Assembly (NCBI GenBank): GCA_026419775.2
Contig: JAOPGA020001861.1
Span: 1 to 38,980, forward strand
DNA from: Acrasis kona
Taxonomy: Eukaryota > Heterolobosea > Eutetramitea > Acrasida > Acrasidae
Length of the DNA: 38,980 nucleotides
Direction: 5' to 3'
Within the stretch, counting starts at the first letter, position 1, and each line of letters starts with the position of its first letter. Of the stretch, positions 18,141 to 28,429 are shown in pieces. The notes beneath the pieces were generated by a model. The model was not told the DNA's origin, did not search any database, and worked only from the letters and a program-made list of their open reading frames with translations. Made by a program: the position numbers and the translations under genes.

Positions 18141-19606
18141 TTAACAGTCTGCTCTCTGCCTGACCAGAAGATCAATGTTGTACTTATTGGCCAATGCGAT
18201 CTCTTCCGAAGGACCACTAGAGCCTTTTTCGTACTGTGCGATGGTTCCCTTCACATTGTCAAGATTATGGAGCAAGTTATCAAACACTTGCCAACAAACA
18301 TTAATCTCCTCTTCCGTAATGAAATTTGTCTTATCTCCACCCATCACATCTCTCAACAACCTAACATAGGCATCGGGAAGATCTTTTTCATAAGAGTGTT
18401 TCATTAATACTTTATTCAGCTTATTGGATATGCCAGCCACCTTGCTAACTGTATTTAGATAAATGCTCTCTTGAGGTTGGATGCGAAAAACTAATTCTTG
18501 ACCTGGAGCATCTGCGAACAAAGTACTTGTGGATTTGAACTTGACGATGACTTGGAGCACTTTTTCGTCTAATGCCTTTCCTGCCTTCATGTAGATCGGA
18601 ACATTCTTCCACCTGTCATTTTCAACGTGTGCAACAATGGCCCCAAATGTTTCTGTAGTGGTTCCCTTCTTGACGCTACTGTCCGTGTTGTATCCTTGAT
18701 ATTGCGCTGCGACCACATCCTGTTCGGATAACTTCACTCTCTTCAATAATTTGATCTTCTCCTGTACAATGTTGCTGTTGCTTGATGGTTCGTCCATGGT
18801 GACCATTGCCAATATCTGCATCAAGTGGTTCTGCATCACGTCACGTATCATTCCGTACTCGTCAAAGTAACCACCCCTTCCCTCTAGATCAATCTTCTCC
18901 TTGAAAATGATTTGAATGTTTTCGATGGATTCACTGTCCCAAGCCCTAGAGAATGTTGGATTGGCAAAACGTGTGGCATAAATGTTTTGAACAACTTCTT
19001 TGCCAACAAAGTGGTCAATTCTATACGTTTCTTCATCAGTAAAACTAGAATTCAGCGACTTCGACAAGCTGTGGAAGGTCTTTAGATCTCTGCCAAAAGG
19101 CTTCTCGATCACAATTCTATTAAATCCCTTGCTTGGATCTGCAGTACTTATCTAGATTAGCCGCGCTAGATTCAAACACGTTGGGTGGTAGGGACAAGTA
19201 GAAAATTCTATTGGAAGGTTGATCCCCCTCAATCTCCAGCAATTTCTTGTTAAGATTCTCAAAGTCACTACTTTTATCGTATGAGCCTTGAATGTATTTC
19301 AGATGATCAAAGAATGGGCTATCTTTATCCTGTTCGTCGATGAATGGTTCAATTTTTGCCTTCACATCCTCGTCTGTTAAAGAGCTACGAGCATACCCTA
19401 TAACATTAAACTTCTCTGGAAGCTCTCTATTAGTGTTATCATCAATCTTTTATGACATGGTCGTACCCATCAATATAGAGGCGTAGAAGGGACGGGTAAA
19501 TCTTTCTTTTTGCTAGATCTCCAGATGCACCAAGGATAACAAATGATATTTGGTTGGTGGTCAAAACAAGTCCACAGAGCAGTGATAGTATCAATACTGT
19601 TTTCAT
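18141..19606 (-). CDS. Glucose-6-phosphate (hexose-6-phosphate) dehydrogenase with signal peptide; two frame slips
   Basis: The ATG at 19606 gives MKTVLILSLLCGLVLTTNQI, a clear signal peptide, then FVILGASGDLAKRKIYPSLL (the NADP-binding G6PD start). Further motifs are DPSKGFNRIVIEKPFGRDL and YRIDHFVGKEVVQNI, the family's active-site peptide with the catalytic His. A C-terminus near FEKGSSGP-type sequence (YEKGSSGPSEE) closes at 18141. The total is about 485-490 residues, normal for G6PD. A signal peptide implies an ER-lumenal or secreted enzyme, as in animal H6PD, but there is no lactonase domain. The frame slips at an AAAA run (19448-19451) and near 19140. In both places the other frame continues the family sequence at once, which suggests consensus errors rather than a dead gene. 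The reaction is oxidation of hexose-6-phosphate with NADP+. Confidence 0.85.
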
Positions 19607-19778
19607 ATTTTTAGAATCAAACACTTACAACAATTTATGGTAACTCTAGACTTGTTTAACAATAAATAACGGTCCGTTTATTTACTTTCTTAAAGTGAGT
19701 GTGAACGGGTACTCTACAAAGGTACAAAAGCACGATGACTTGACTCAAAGCAACAACTCAGGTCATTAAGAACAAGTA

Positions 19779-20678
19779 CTAGTCCTGATGCATGATGCTG
19801 TCATGTGCATCCTCGTTAATAATCTTATTACATAGCTCCCTCATCTGGAGCACCTTGTTTTGATCGACTCCAAATTCTACTTTATGATTATTTTCTACTC
19901 TAACATACAGATTATCTAACAGTGTAAGCTCATCTATACAGCGGTCCAATTTGTAGGATTCAACTTGGATGCGTTCGCGATTGTCTTCCAATTGAGTTCT
20001 GATCTCCTTCAATTGTGAGTCGTGATCCTTCTTTCTGTTTTCAATTCGATTTCTCTGTTCTTCTGTGAACTCAAACGATCTCAATGTTTGCGGATTGATT
20101 CCCATTCTCTCTAGAATGCTTGCAAATGCATTGTATTGTTCAAACAATTTGTTTTCTCTTTCTTCACTTAACTTTTCTTTACATTTCGCATTCAATGAGT
20201 CGGACTCTAAGGTAGCTTTGAGTATGATTATTTCCTGTTGTAATGCCTTCTTCTCCCTTTCATGAGAATTCAATAGTTCTGTCTTCTCTAATTCCTGAAC
20301 TTGTTGCATTCTTTTTAAATTCTTGTTCTCCTCTTGAAGACTTGATACCTCATTTTCCAGACTACAAATCTTGCTCTTTTGGTCCTTCTCCTGCTGCTTC
20401 AATTTGTTTACTGACGAATTTGCACTAGGTGTGGGTGGTATGAACTGCTTGGTTTTATTTGATGAGGGTGTTGATGGTACGATGTTGGGGCTTATAAGGC
20501 TTAGAGCATTTCTTGCATTTGTAGTTCCACATATACTTTCGCGACGATTGTTTGAGGAGTTGATTTTTACACCTTGAGGGTTGATATTACTTTTGAATTG
20601 ATTGGTTGATGATTGATACAAGGATGATCTCCTGGAAGATGGCAGTGGTGTCTTGAATGTGTGTGCCTCAAAATCCAT
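19779..20678 (-). CDS. Coiled-coil protein with basic Ser/Pro-rich N-terminus
   Basis: The frame gives 299 residues and I do not recognise a family. Residues 1-95 are basic and rich in Ser, Asn, Thr and Pro, with TP/SP sites (FKTPLPSSRRSS, VPSTPSS, IPPTPS) that look like proline-directed kinase targets. Residues ~96-190 form a long heptad coiled coil (KICSLENEVSSLQEENKNLK and on), and a second helical stretch runs ~215-270. This plan is common in cytoskeletal, spindle or kinetochore proteins, but no specific motif supports a name. No intron is needed. The gene diverges from the pseudo-GTPase/C2 gene, with 293 bp between starts. Confidence 0.72.
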   Translation of the reverse strand: MDFEAHTFKTPLPSSRRSSLYQSSTNQFKSNINPQGVKINSSNNRRESICGTTNARNALSLISPNIVPSTPSSNKTKQFIPPTPSANSSVNKLKQQEKDQKSKICSLENEVSSLQEENKNLKRMQQVQELEKTELLNSHEREKKALQQEIIILKATLESDSLNAKCKEKLSEERENKLFEQYNAFASILERMGINPQTLRSFEFTEEQRNRIENRKKDHDSQLKEIRTQLEDNRERIQVESYKLDRCIDELTLLDNLYVRVENNHKVEFGVDQNKVLQMRELCNKIINEDAHDSIMHQD

Positions 20679-20971
20679 AACGTTTATTTTTTTATAAATG
20701 TTTGGCGCCTTTAAGATTGTTGTTTACAAAATTATAGTTTAAATAATCAGAAATAATTTTTCGGTACAACTAATTCTACAATGCTATAATGTGACGAGAG
20801 GTTTTGGGATATAGGTTACTAAACGGTCATCGTCCAAACTTACCTCAATGATGATTCGATTTGACACTTGACATGACTGTTAGGGTGCACTCTAGTTATT
20901 GTTGGATTTTTTATTTGATTGATGTTACATTTAAGTAGAAAACCATCTCAATAATACAAAACAAAGCAAGC
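20679..20971. promoter_or_regulatory. Divergent intergenic region between coiled-coil and pseudo-GTPase/C2 genes
   Basis: These 293 bases hold the start-proximal regions of both genes. They are AT-rich with no reading frame of note. No specific promoter element could be assigned. Confidence 0.35.
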
Positions 20972-22177
20972 ATGAACAGGCTCTTTGCTTCTGCCACGGA
21001 ATCATCGAGTGACAGCATGAATCCCCCTGCACGCTCTAAATTCTGTGGTGTCCCTGACAAGCAACTTCACGTCAACGGAAAAGTGCTGAATGATGCGTTT
21101 ATCAAGTCCCCAAGATCCCCAAGGTCTCCAAGACAGGACAAGACCAGAACTGGTTTGAATGGGGAGGTTAGATTTTTGTTAGTGGGTGGAGAGCATGCTT
21201 TGATACCCATCTTACTAAACACATTCAGAACAGGTGTGTTTCCAGAACAATACCAACCTGAACCAAGGGTGGAACTGGAGGGAATCATTTCGGTTACTGA
21301 CGCCAACGGAGAGCAGTTGGATGGGGCATATTCAATGTGGTCCTTGGTCGAGAATGAGCAAAACAATGAATCAAGAACAAAATTTGCTTATGAAAACATG
21401 GATGTGATCGTCATGGTGGTTAACATGAATGATGAAGAAGAATACAAACAAATCAAAACAAAACACGATGCACGCAGAGCAACATATTGTCCTCATGCAA
21501 AAACAGTCATTATCGGAGTTAACTACCAAGCACTGGTCAATTTGTATGAGTCCGTGTCAGCTTTGAAAGATGTTTACGATAACTCAGAGGATGCCTTCAT
21601 CTCCCAGAACAGAATGTTACAGTCATCAAGAGACATTGGCGCATTGTGCTATTACGAAATGAACTTTACGAACAATGCACAATCAGAAGTGTCCAACATG
21701 TTCAATACAATCTTCAAACTGTGTTATAGTGTGGTAAGGGAATATAATTACCTAGGAGATAATCTTCACCTTCGATACAATTACTTTACTGACAGGGAGT
21801 TGAGAGTCAACGTTCGTTCGTGTACTGATTTGTACTCTTCAGGACGTGTCTGCAGCCCATACGTAATACTTTACGAAAGAATTGCTGGTAAAGAAAGAGC
21901 ATACAAGACGTCCGTTGTAAAGGAGAATAACAATCCATTGTTCCATGAATGTTTCAAATTAAAGTTGAACGAGGCCAATCCAGACGACTCCTTCATTGAC
22001 ATTGAAGTTTGGGATCATTACAGGCTCATGTCCGATAAATTGTTGGGAATTTGCTCGTTGAGGATCGCGGATGTCAAGCTCCGGAGGGGAGAAGTGGTTG
22101 CAGTGTCCAAGAAATTAGATATGGGTGGTGAGATTATTTTGGATATAGTGCCACTAAATTTTAACGGATCAGACTGA
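20972..22177 (+). CDS. Rho-like pseudo-GTPase domain fused to a C2 domain
   Basis: The frame gives 401 residues. After a Ser/Pro-rich head, residues ~63-245 follow the layout of a Rho-family GTPase: VRFLLVGGEHALIP at strand 1, FPEQYQPE in place of the Rho FPxxYxPT switch I, YSMWSLVENEQNN where LWDTAGQE would be, DVIVMVVNMNDEE and KTVIIGVNYQAL. The P-loop has no GKS/T, switch II has no DxxG, and NKxD-type base recognition is absent, so nucleotide binding is unlikely. Residues ~270-395 are a C2 domain (LRVNVRSCTDL, CSPYVILYER, NNPLFHECFKL, IEVWDHYRLMSDKLLG). One Ca-binding Asp is replaced (CSPY for SDPY), so calcium binding may be weak. A membrane-linked scaffold is likely; this is inference. 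Confidence 0.78.
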   Translation: MNRLFASATESSSDSMNPPARSKFCGVPDKQLHVNGKVLNDAFIKSPRSPRSPRQDKTRTGLNGEVRFLLVGGEHALIPILLNTFRTGVFPEQYQPEPRVELEGIISVTDANGEQLDGAYSMWSLVENEQNNESRTKFAYENMDVIVMVVNMNDEEEYKQIKTKHDARRATYCPHAKTVIIGVNYQALVNLYESVSALKDVYDNSEDAFISQNRMLQSSRDIGALCYYEMNFTNNAQSEVSNMFNTIFKLCYSVVREYNYLGDNLHLRYNYFTDRELRVNVRSCTDLYSSGRVCSPYVILYERIAGKERAYKTSVVKENNNPLFHECFKLKLNEANPDDSFIDIEVWDHYRLMSDKLLGICSLRIADVKLRRGEVVAVSKKLDMGGEIILDIVPLNFNGSD

Positions 22178-22420
22178 ACCAAGTGTCACACCATTTGTGA
22201 ATATGTACATTTAAATTTTTAGCAAATAAACATTTCAACTTTGATACCTTATTAAATATACTTTTTATATACTATATAAAATATTCTTTCCGTCGCATGG
22301 TTCGTGTTGTGATCGCCGTCAATTTTGCTTGATTGTAAGGTGCGTCTATTGAAATCTATTTCCGGGCCTAGTTGACAAGGAAATTCTCTAAAAACAAATA
22401 TTATCATTGATCTATAGGCA

Positions 22421-23854
22421 ATGTCGACAGATACAGAAAAGAAGCCCGAAGTGACACCAACTTTCACCGAAAAGAAGAAGGAAAAAGAGGTTGATTATAC
22501 AAAAGAAACAGATGCAGCCATCGAAAAAGCCCAACAAATCGTCAAGTCTGGACCCAATAAATTACAGGAAGCACTCGATCAGCTCATGATTGTTGAAAAG
22601 CAAACAAGAATGGTAACGACTCGCTCATGAAAACATGATTAACCCATTTGATAGGGAGGCGATGCCGAGTCGACTTGGAGAATAGTAACGGAGGTCATAA
22701 AGCTGTGCGGCGACCAACAAGCATGGACCACGCTGAACGACTACATTCAAATCATCACCAAAAAGAGATCACAAAACAAAACAGCAATCACAAAACTCGT
22801 CCAAGAGGCAATGAACTACATTGATAAAACGCCAAGCAAGGAGGTCAAAACCGAACTCATCAACACCCTAAGACAAGTCAGCGAGGGTAAAATTTACGTA
22901 GAAGTGGAGCGCGCACGTTTGATCAAGGTGCTGGCTGACATGAAGGAGAAGGAGGGCAACATTGCGGAGGCAGCCGATCTCCTGCAGGACGTGCAAGTGG
23001 AAACCATCGGAAGCATGGAGGCACCAGAAAAGATTGATTTCATCCTGGAACAGATGCGACTCGTTTTGGACAAGAAGGATTACGTTCGATCCGTCATCAT
23101 TAGCAAAAAGATCACTCCGAAATCGCTCGTCGACACGAATCATCAGGACCTAAAGATTCGCTTCTACAACCTAATGTTGAGGTACTACAACGAAAAGAGC
23201 GATTATTTGGAAATGTGTCGCGCCCACCAAGCCATCTACAACACTCCGAAAGTACAGGACGACAAATCGCTGTGGGTGGATCAATTGCAACAGATGGTGT
23301 CGTTCGTCATTTTGAGTCCGTTCGATCACGAACAAAGCGACCTGACCCATCGCATCCTCGAGGACAAGAAGTTGGAGGAGAGCGAATTAACATTGTACAA
23401 GAATGTGCTGAAGAAGTTTGCCAGCACCCATCTGATCAACTGGCCAGAGTTCGAGAGCGGTCAAGGCGCACAGCTCAAGAAGCACCAACCAGCGCTGCAA
23501 CAAGAAAAGAGATGGGCGGATTTGAAGCAACGAGTCACCGAGCACAACGTTCGCATCGTCAGCAAATACTACTCTCGCATCGCCACGCAGAGACTTGCCG
23601 ATTTGTTGTACTTGGCACCCAAACCAACCGAAGACGTGGTGGCAAAGATGGTGTCGAGCAAGACGATAGCTGCCAAGATTGATCGCATCGACAACGTGAT
23701 CACGTTCAAGCAACAGGTGCCAGAGAATATGGACATTTTGAATGATTGGTCGCACGATATTGTCGAATTGTTGAATTTGGTGGAGAAGACTAACCATTTG
23801 ATTAACAAGGAGAAGATGAGGAATCAAGCAAGTAAAAAGGTTTCGGCCAAATAA
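22421..23854 (+). CDS. RPN5: 26S proteasome non-ATPase regulatory subunit Rpn5/PSMD12
   Basis: Exons 22421-22612 and 22655-23854 (intron 22613-22654, 42 bp, TTAAC before the acceptor) encode 463 residues, matching the usual ~450-460 of Rpn5. The N-terminus has KEVDYTKETDAAIEKAQQIV, then a helical-repeat solenoid (LIKVLADMKEKEGNIAEAAD, SLWVDQLQQMVSFVILSPFD), and the C-terminal PCI winged-helix region (KYYSRIATQRLADLLYL..TEDVVAKMVSSKTIAAKIDR). Rpn5 is a PCI scaffold of the proteasome lid and contacts Rpn11 and the ATPase base. AATAAA (23850-23855) overlaps the TAA stop, and the next coding frame begins two bases later. Confidence 0.95.
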
Positions 23855-23856
23855 AA

Positions 23857-24591
23857 ATGTTTGTTGTAAAAATGTTGCGTGTTGTTGGCAAGCGTAATTA
23901 TGGCGTGCACATCACTGCGTGTCGACGATGCTACTCTAGTGTTGTCGAGCATGATTTGTTGGATGATTCCAAGAATAAATATTTTCATCCCATCATTGAC
24001 GAATCCAAAGCAGACGTCACAAAGACATATCGCATCATCTTTAGCAACAAGAACCCCACGTTTTTTAATTGGACACGTTATGCAACATATATGAATGCCA
24101 TATCCATGTTGATGGTGGCTTACGTTCTCGGCAAATTATACAGAAAAGAGGACCTGTCCGAACACCCTGAACTTCAAATAGCACCACCTGCCATCACCAA
24201 GAAGCAAGGCATAGTGTACGTGGGATGTACTCTTTTTACTTTGCTAGTGTTTCTTGGACTTTCCGTGTATTCAAAGAGATTTATTGTAGAGCTGGGAACA
24301 TTCGACAGGGTAGGGGAAAAGGGTGCCCTTTTGCGTGTAATTACGCCGAAGTACTTTGGATATAGAGAAACATGGGTTCCAATCCACAAAATGGAGTCAA
24401 CAAACTATGAATACGTCAAACCGATTTATGAGAAGACGGGTAAATTAGATTATATTTATTTGAAGAACAGAGGGACTACATCTTTCATGCTGATGGATAT
24501 TGATGCAAAGCACAGCTACTTTAATAAGGATTTGTTTTTGGAGTACATGTCACCGACTAGAGTTGTACATCGAACTGTTAACATACAATAA
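23857..24591 (+). CDS. Mitochondrial two-pass membrane protein (TMEM186/TMEM223-like)
   Basis: The frame gives 244 residues from the first ATG, or 239 from the ATG at 23872, which I prefer because it leaves 17 instead of 2 bases after the Rpn5 stop and starts a cleaner presequence (MLRVVGKRNYGVHITACRRC). Two hydrophobic segments (~residues 80-100, MNAISMLMVAYVLGKL; and ~125-145, GIVYVGCTLFTLLVFLGLSV) are followed by YSKRFIVEL and a soluble C-terminal domain. A helical hairpin followed by a YSxR beta-domain recalls TMEM186/TMEM223/TMEM70-type assembly factors of the inner membrane, but the resemblance is loose. AATAAA overlaps the stop (24587-24592). Confidence 0.7.
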   Translation: MFVVKMLRVVGKRNYGVHITACRRCYSSVVEHDLLDDSKNKYFHPIIDESKADVTKTYRIIFSNKNPTFFNWTRYATYMNAISMLMVAYVLGKLYRKEDLSEHPELQIAPPAITKKQGIVYVGCTLFTLLVFLGLSVYSKRFIVELGTFDRVGEKGALLRVITPKYFGYRETWVPIHKMESTNYEYVKPIYEKTGKLDYIYLKNRGTTSFMLMDIDAKHSYFNKDLFLEYMSPTRVVHRTVNIQ

Positions 24592-24774
24592 ATTGGTCAA
24601 TAAAACACAAGTTTAACCATCTTTATTTACTATAAAACTTTGTCCGGTGGAAACACTCGTGGCCACGCGTGGAAACAGTAATTAATGTCCACAGGCAGGT
24701 TTTTCAATTTTCAGGAGTTGTTAAATATCCGGAGAAAGAATAAATCTCCAGGCATCTAAATTTTATTCGACACC

Positions 24775-27081
24775 ATGGTCTCGGTGCTACCAACCCATTT
24801 AAAGAAGCAGCATCACGTATTGAGGAACGCCATCAAATTTGCAGTGGTTATTTCCACTCTTTTATTCGTTCTATTCACCACACAAACAAGTATACCGGTT
24901 GGAAAGCCCCTACAAACTAAATCAACTGAGTTCAGCAGGTATAACCCCAGATCCATTTTCGCTAACGAAACAAATTTTCCAAACGGGACGAAACCGTCAA
25001 ACGAGACCGAAAACGACGAGGGATGTAATGTTAGGGCGCATGAATTTTATTCTCGTTGCGCATACGTCAGGAACGATACAGATTGCAATTCTAACCCATA
25101 CATCCTTGCTCAATGGTGCCAGTTCATAAACATACAGTGGCTCTTTTATATACTTATGGTACTAACTTTCATTTAAATTTAATTCATGTTAGATATTATT
25201 TGTCTTGATTCTCTTCTACATGTTAGGAGACACAGCCGAAACATATTTTACGCCGTCACTCATCAAAATTTCCGACTACCTAAGACTGAGCCCAAACATT
25301 GCAGGAGTAACACTTTTAGCTCTTGGTAATGGCGCGCCTGATCTAATCACCATTGTTGTGGGAGTCTTTAAAGGAAGTGCCGAACTAGGATTTGGTATAC
25401 CCATCGGTGGTGGTACGTTTGTGACAACCTTTGTGTTTGGCGTGGTGACGCTAGCTTCTAACGTGAAAGTCACGAGGAGGCCTTACATTCGTGATGTATT
25501 CATGTACTTGGTATCCGTAAGTTACTGCTTCTACCTTTTCATGGACAACAAAATCAAAGTATGGGAGAGCGCCATCCTGTTGGTCATTTATATAATTTAC
25601 GTGTTGATCGTTATATTCGGAAGAGCCATCAACCAATTTATTAAAAGAAGAAGGGTGGCACGTGACGATCGTCTGTTGAAAGAGGAGAAGGAGAAGCAAA
25701 GGAGATTTGCCATCAACAACAAGGAAGCCCGCGTCAACTTGATCGACAGCCCGCCCGTTTCACCTGCAGATTTGTATTCTGATCGCGAGCTCTTCAGTCA
25801 GCACAGCGTCCAAGATCCAGACGTTCAGATCAAAGACATTGACACCGAAAATGATTTGTTGACCGACGATGACGACAGCGATCAAGAAGAATACATTGGA
25901 TGGAACAAGCAGATGGCCAAGTTTATCGACACTCACGTCGATCAACAGAATCAAGGCAACCAAGCACCTCAAGGATTGATCGCAAGAAGCAGCACCAAAT
26001 TCTTCCTGCCAGCGTTTAAACCTCACAGACACGACAGCGTCGTTTCGATACCTGAGAATCAACAAAGCACTTTGGTGATTAAGGATTACTTTACGGAACA
26101 AAACGATACGCAATATCAATATTACACGCAAGAAGACCAAATGAACCAAGAAGAGGACGAACAAGAAAGCAAGTACAGGATTGTGCGAGCGTTACATCGT
26201 TTGTCGGACGCAACCGGGTGGAGCGATATGAAGTGGTACGAGCGCATCTTTTTTTTGGTAGTGGGATGGTACTGTACATTGTTTAGGAATTTGACCATAC
26301 CTAGATCGGAAGAAGAGAATTGGAATCGTTACTTTGCTTGCTGCATTCCTACTTTTGCACCATTCTTGATATTTGTGGCGACAGGATGTGAGTGATTGCT
26401 ATAATGTTAGGCTAACATGTTTTAGATGTGGACTACATGATCAAGGACAAGTTTCCAATGGTAGTGATTTTTATTATCGTTGGCATGGTGTTAAGCATTG
26501 TCATGCTGATCACCACCACAAATCGCAAACCTCCTAGGTATCAGCCGTTACTGGTTTGCGTCGCCTTTGCAATGTCCATCGTTTGGATTTACTTGATTGC
26601 TGGTAACCTAGTGAACGTACTGTCTGCACTGGGAGAAGCATGGGGTATCGACAAGGCCATTCTAGCCGTGACCGTGCTGTCTTGGGGAAATTCTCTTGGA
26701 GACATGGTTTCTGATGTGGTGATTGCCAGACAAGGTTATCCATCCATGGCGGTGGGTGCCATCTTTGGCGGTCCCATGATGAATTTGTTGTTGGGACTTG
26801 GTTTTGCTGTGACTGCGTCTCTAATTATACCGGTGGTGAAGCCAGGCGTTTGTTTCCCCGTGAAGCCCGACCCAATTGTGAGCGTTTCGTTCGTGACGTT
26901 GTTGATAAGTTTGGTGAGCAGTTTGTTTGTGGTGCCCATATGTGGATTCAGATCTAGAAAGTTGTACGGTGTTTTCCTTATTTTGCTTTACTTGGTATCC
27001 TTGCTACTTTCACTGTTGTCTTCGTTGGAGCCAAACACAAAAAAGGCCTTTACTTGGGGAATAGGGCGTGGGTGTTGGTGA
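24775..27081 (+). CDS. Cation/Ca2+ exchanger of the CCX/NCLX family
   Basis: Exons 24775-25158, 25193-26387 and 26426-27081 (introns of 34 and 38 bp; the second has GGCTAAC before its acceptor) encode 744 residues. An N-terminal hydrophobic segment (~25-42) and a lumenal loop with N-glycosylation sites (NET, NGT, NDT) are followed by the first exchanger half with the alpha-1 motif LLALGNGAPDLITIV. A long acidic cytosolic loop (~280-480, DDDDSDQEE) comes next, then the second half with the alpha-2 motif SWGNSLGDMVSDV. The GNGAPD / GNSLGD pair is diagnostic for CCX and NCLX/SLC8B1 exchangers, which move Na+ or K+ (or H+) against Ca2+ or other cations across plasma, vacuolar or mitochondrial membranes. 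AATAAA overlaps the stop. Confidence 0.92.
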
Positions 27082-27244
27082 ATAAAACTACGTTCATGTT
27101 CATTTGTTGTTTTTGTTTCATAATTGGGGTGTTTTCAATTCTGAAAAAGCGAAGGATTGAGCCCAATCAAAATTATAATTACAATAGTTGATCGGGTAAA
27201 GGTTATTAATAGCCCTCTGTATTTTCGAAAGCAACAAACACAAC

Positions 27245-27637
27245 ATGAGGATCATATTGAGAGCAACACCTGTAATATATAGAAGTGTTAGAGCACCTAT
27301 CATCAACTCCAGTTTTAGAGTCAATCAATTCAACACTTATTTCAAACAGACCCTTGCTTTGAGACAAACCTCGAACCCTGAGGTGAGGGAAGAACCTGAA
27401 TCAGAGGATCCAGCTGATATGGTAAAATCTGTATCACTTGGACAGGCAATTCAAGAGTTGAAAGAGCAATTGAAGGGCGCCAAGGGTGTAACAACAATCG
27501 TCGAAGGAAAAGATAAAGACAATATTGTTATTTTCAGCAACAGCGACTGGAATGAGAAGAAATATCCTATACCTGATTATTATAAAGGATGGAAGATTGA
27601 GCACTCAAAGGGTATGGTTGGAATGTTCACTTTTTAA
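27245..27637 (+). CDS. Small protein with likely mitochondrial presequence, unknown function
   Basis: The frame gives 130 residues. The first ~45 (MRIILRATPVIYRSVRAPII..) are Arg-rich without acidic residues, as in mitochondrial presequences. An acidic patch (EVREEPESEDPAD), a helix (LGQAIQELKEQLKGAKG) and a C-terminal segment with VIFSNSDW and KYPIPDYYKGWKIEHSKG follow. I do not recognise the family. Codon use and the AATAAA that overlaps its stop (27637-27642) match the neighbouring genes, which supports it as real. A 68-codon hydrophobic minus-strand frame over its 5' end is not credible. Confidence 0.65.
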   Translation: MRIILRATPVIYRSVRAPIINSSFRVNQFNTYFKQTLALRQTSNPEVREEPESEDPADMVKSVSLGQAIQELKEQLKGAKGVTTIVEGKDKDNIVIFSNSDWNEKKYPIPDYYKGWKIEHSKGMVGMFTF

Positions 27638-27769
27638 ATAAAATGTTCAACATTATTGGTATTATTTATTGTCTGAAAATTTCGGCACATTCCGCAACGA
27701 CTTTTGTACTCCACTATCTATATCTTCGAAAACTCTAAAGATTACAAAATAAACTAATAATTTTGATCA

Positions 27770-28279
27770 ATGTCGGAAGAAGACACACGTAAATCTACAG
27801 CAAGTACGTTCAGTCTAGTAATGATTGTTTGTTCTAATTGTTAAGAGAAACGAAAACATATTGACACGATCACAACTAAAAACAACTTCGATGACAACCT
27901 CTACTATGAGAAGATCAGGTCAAACAGGAAGAAAACTTCTAAACAGCACATATCACAAAGATTTAAGGATGTTTCCAGAGTCTTGAACTTTAGTGTATTG
28001 CAAGAAGAAGAAAAAGAAGAAGAAGAGGACATATTTAGTTTAGACTGTGAAGATGCAAAGGATTCACAACTGAAGGTTTCATGCAAAAGAGTTATTAAGA
28101 AGGATCACCCCAGGTCAGATGTTACAAAAAGTGCAAGTAAGAAGATGGAGGAAAAGGATGTCCGCGCCAAGTTACAAAAAAAAGAAAGAACAAATGACAA
28201 AACAAAACTAGTTGAAGAAGAAGGTAAAAATACAGAATGGAAGCCTACATGGACTAGAAGGCGTGATGTATCCAAATAA
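27770..28279 (+). CDS. Lys/Glu-rich small, probably nuclear protein (2 exons)
   Basis: Exon 1 (27770-27803) encodes MSEEDTRKSTA and joins across a 42-bp intron (27804-27845, GTACGT..TTAAG) to 27846-28279, giving 155 residues. Exon 2 starts KRKHIDT, making a basic nuclear-localisation-like patch with the end of exon 1. An acidic tract (QEEEKEEEEDIF) and then basic, Lys-rich helices follow up to WKPTWTRRRDVSK. I do not recognise a family; the composition is typical of nucleolar or chromatin accessory proteins. AATAAA overlaps the stop (28275-28280). Confidence 0.6.
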
Positions 28280-28429
28280 AGTGGCTAATTATGTAATGCT
28301 TTAGTCAGTACTCTCGGAATCGGGGTATGCGGCCTTTAGTAGATTTTTTTTCTCCGTGGCATTTCCAGAGTAGGTAATAATACTGGTTGTAATGTTAAAT
28401 TTTATTTGTCAAATAAATTTCCACCCAAC

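Noticed and set aside
23387-23827. Minus-strand 146-codon frame inside Rpn5
   Set aside because: Antisense shadow; the plus strand encodes conserved Rpn5.
27118-27324. Hydrophobic 68-codon minus frame
   Set aside because: It overlaps the start of the small mitochondrial-type gene and has no support of its own.
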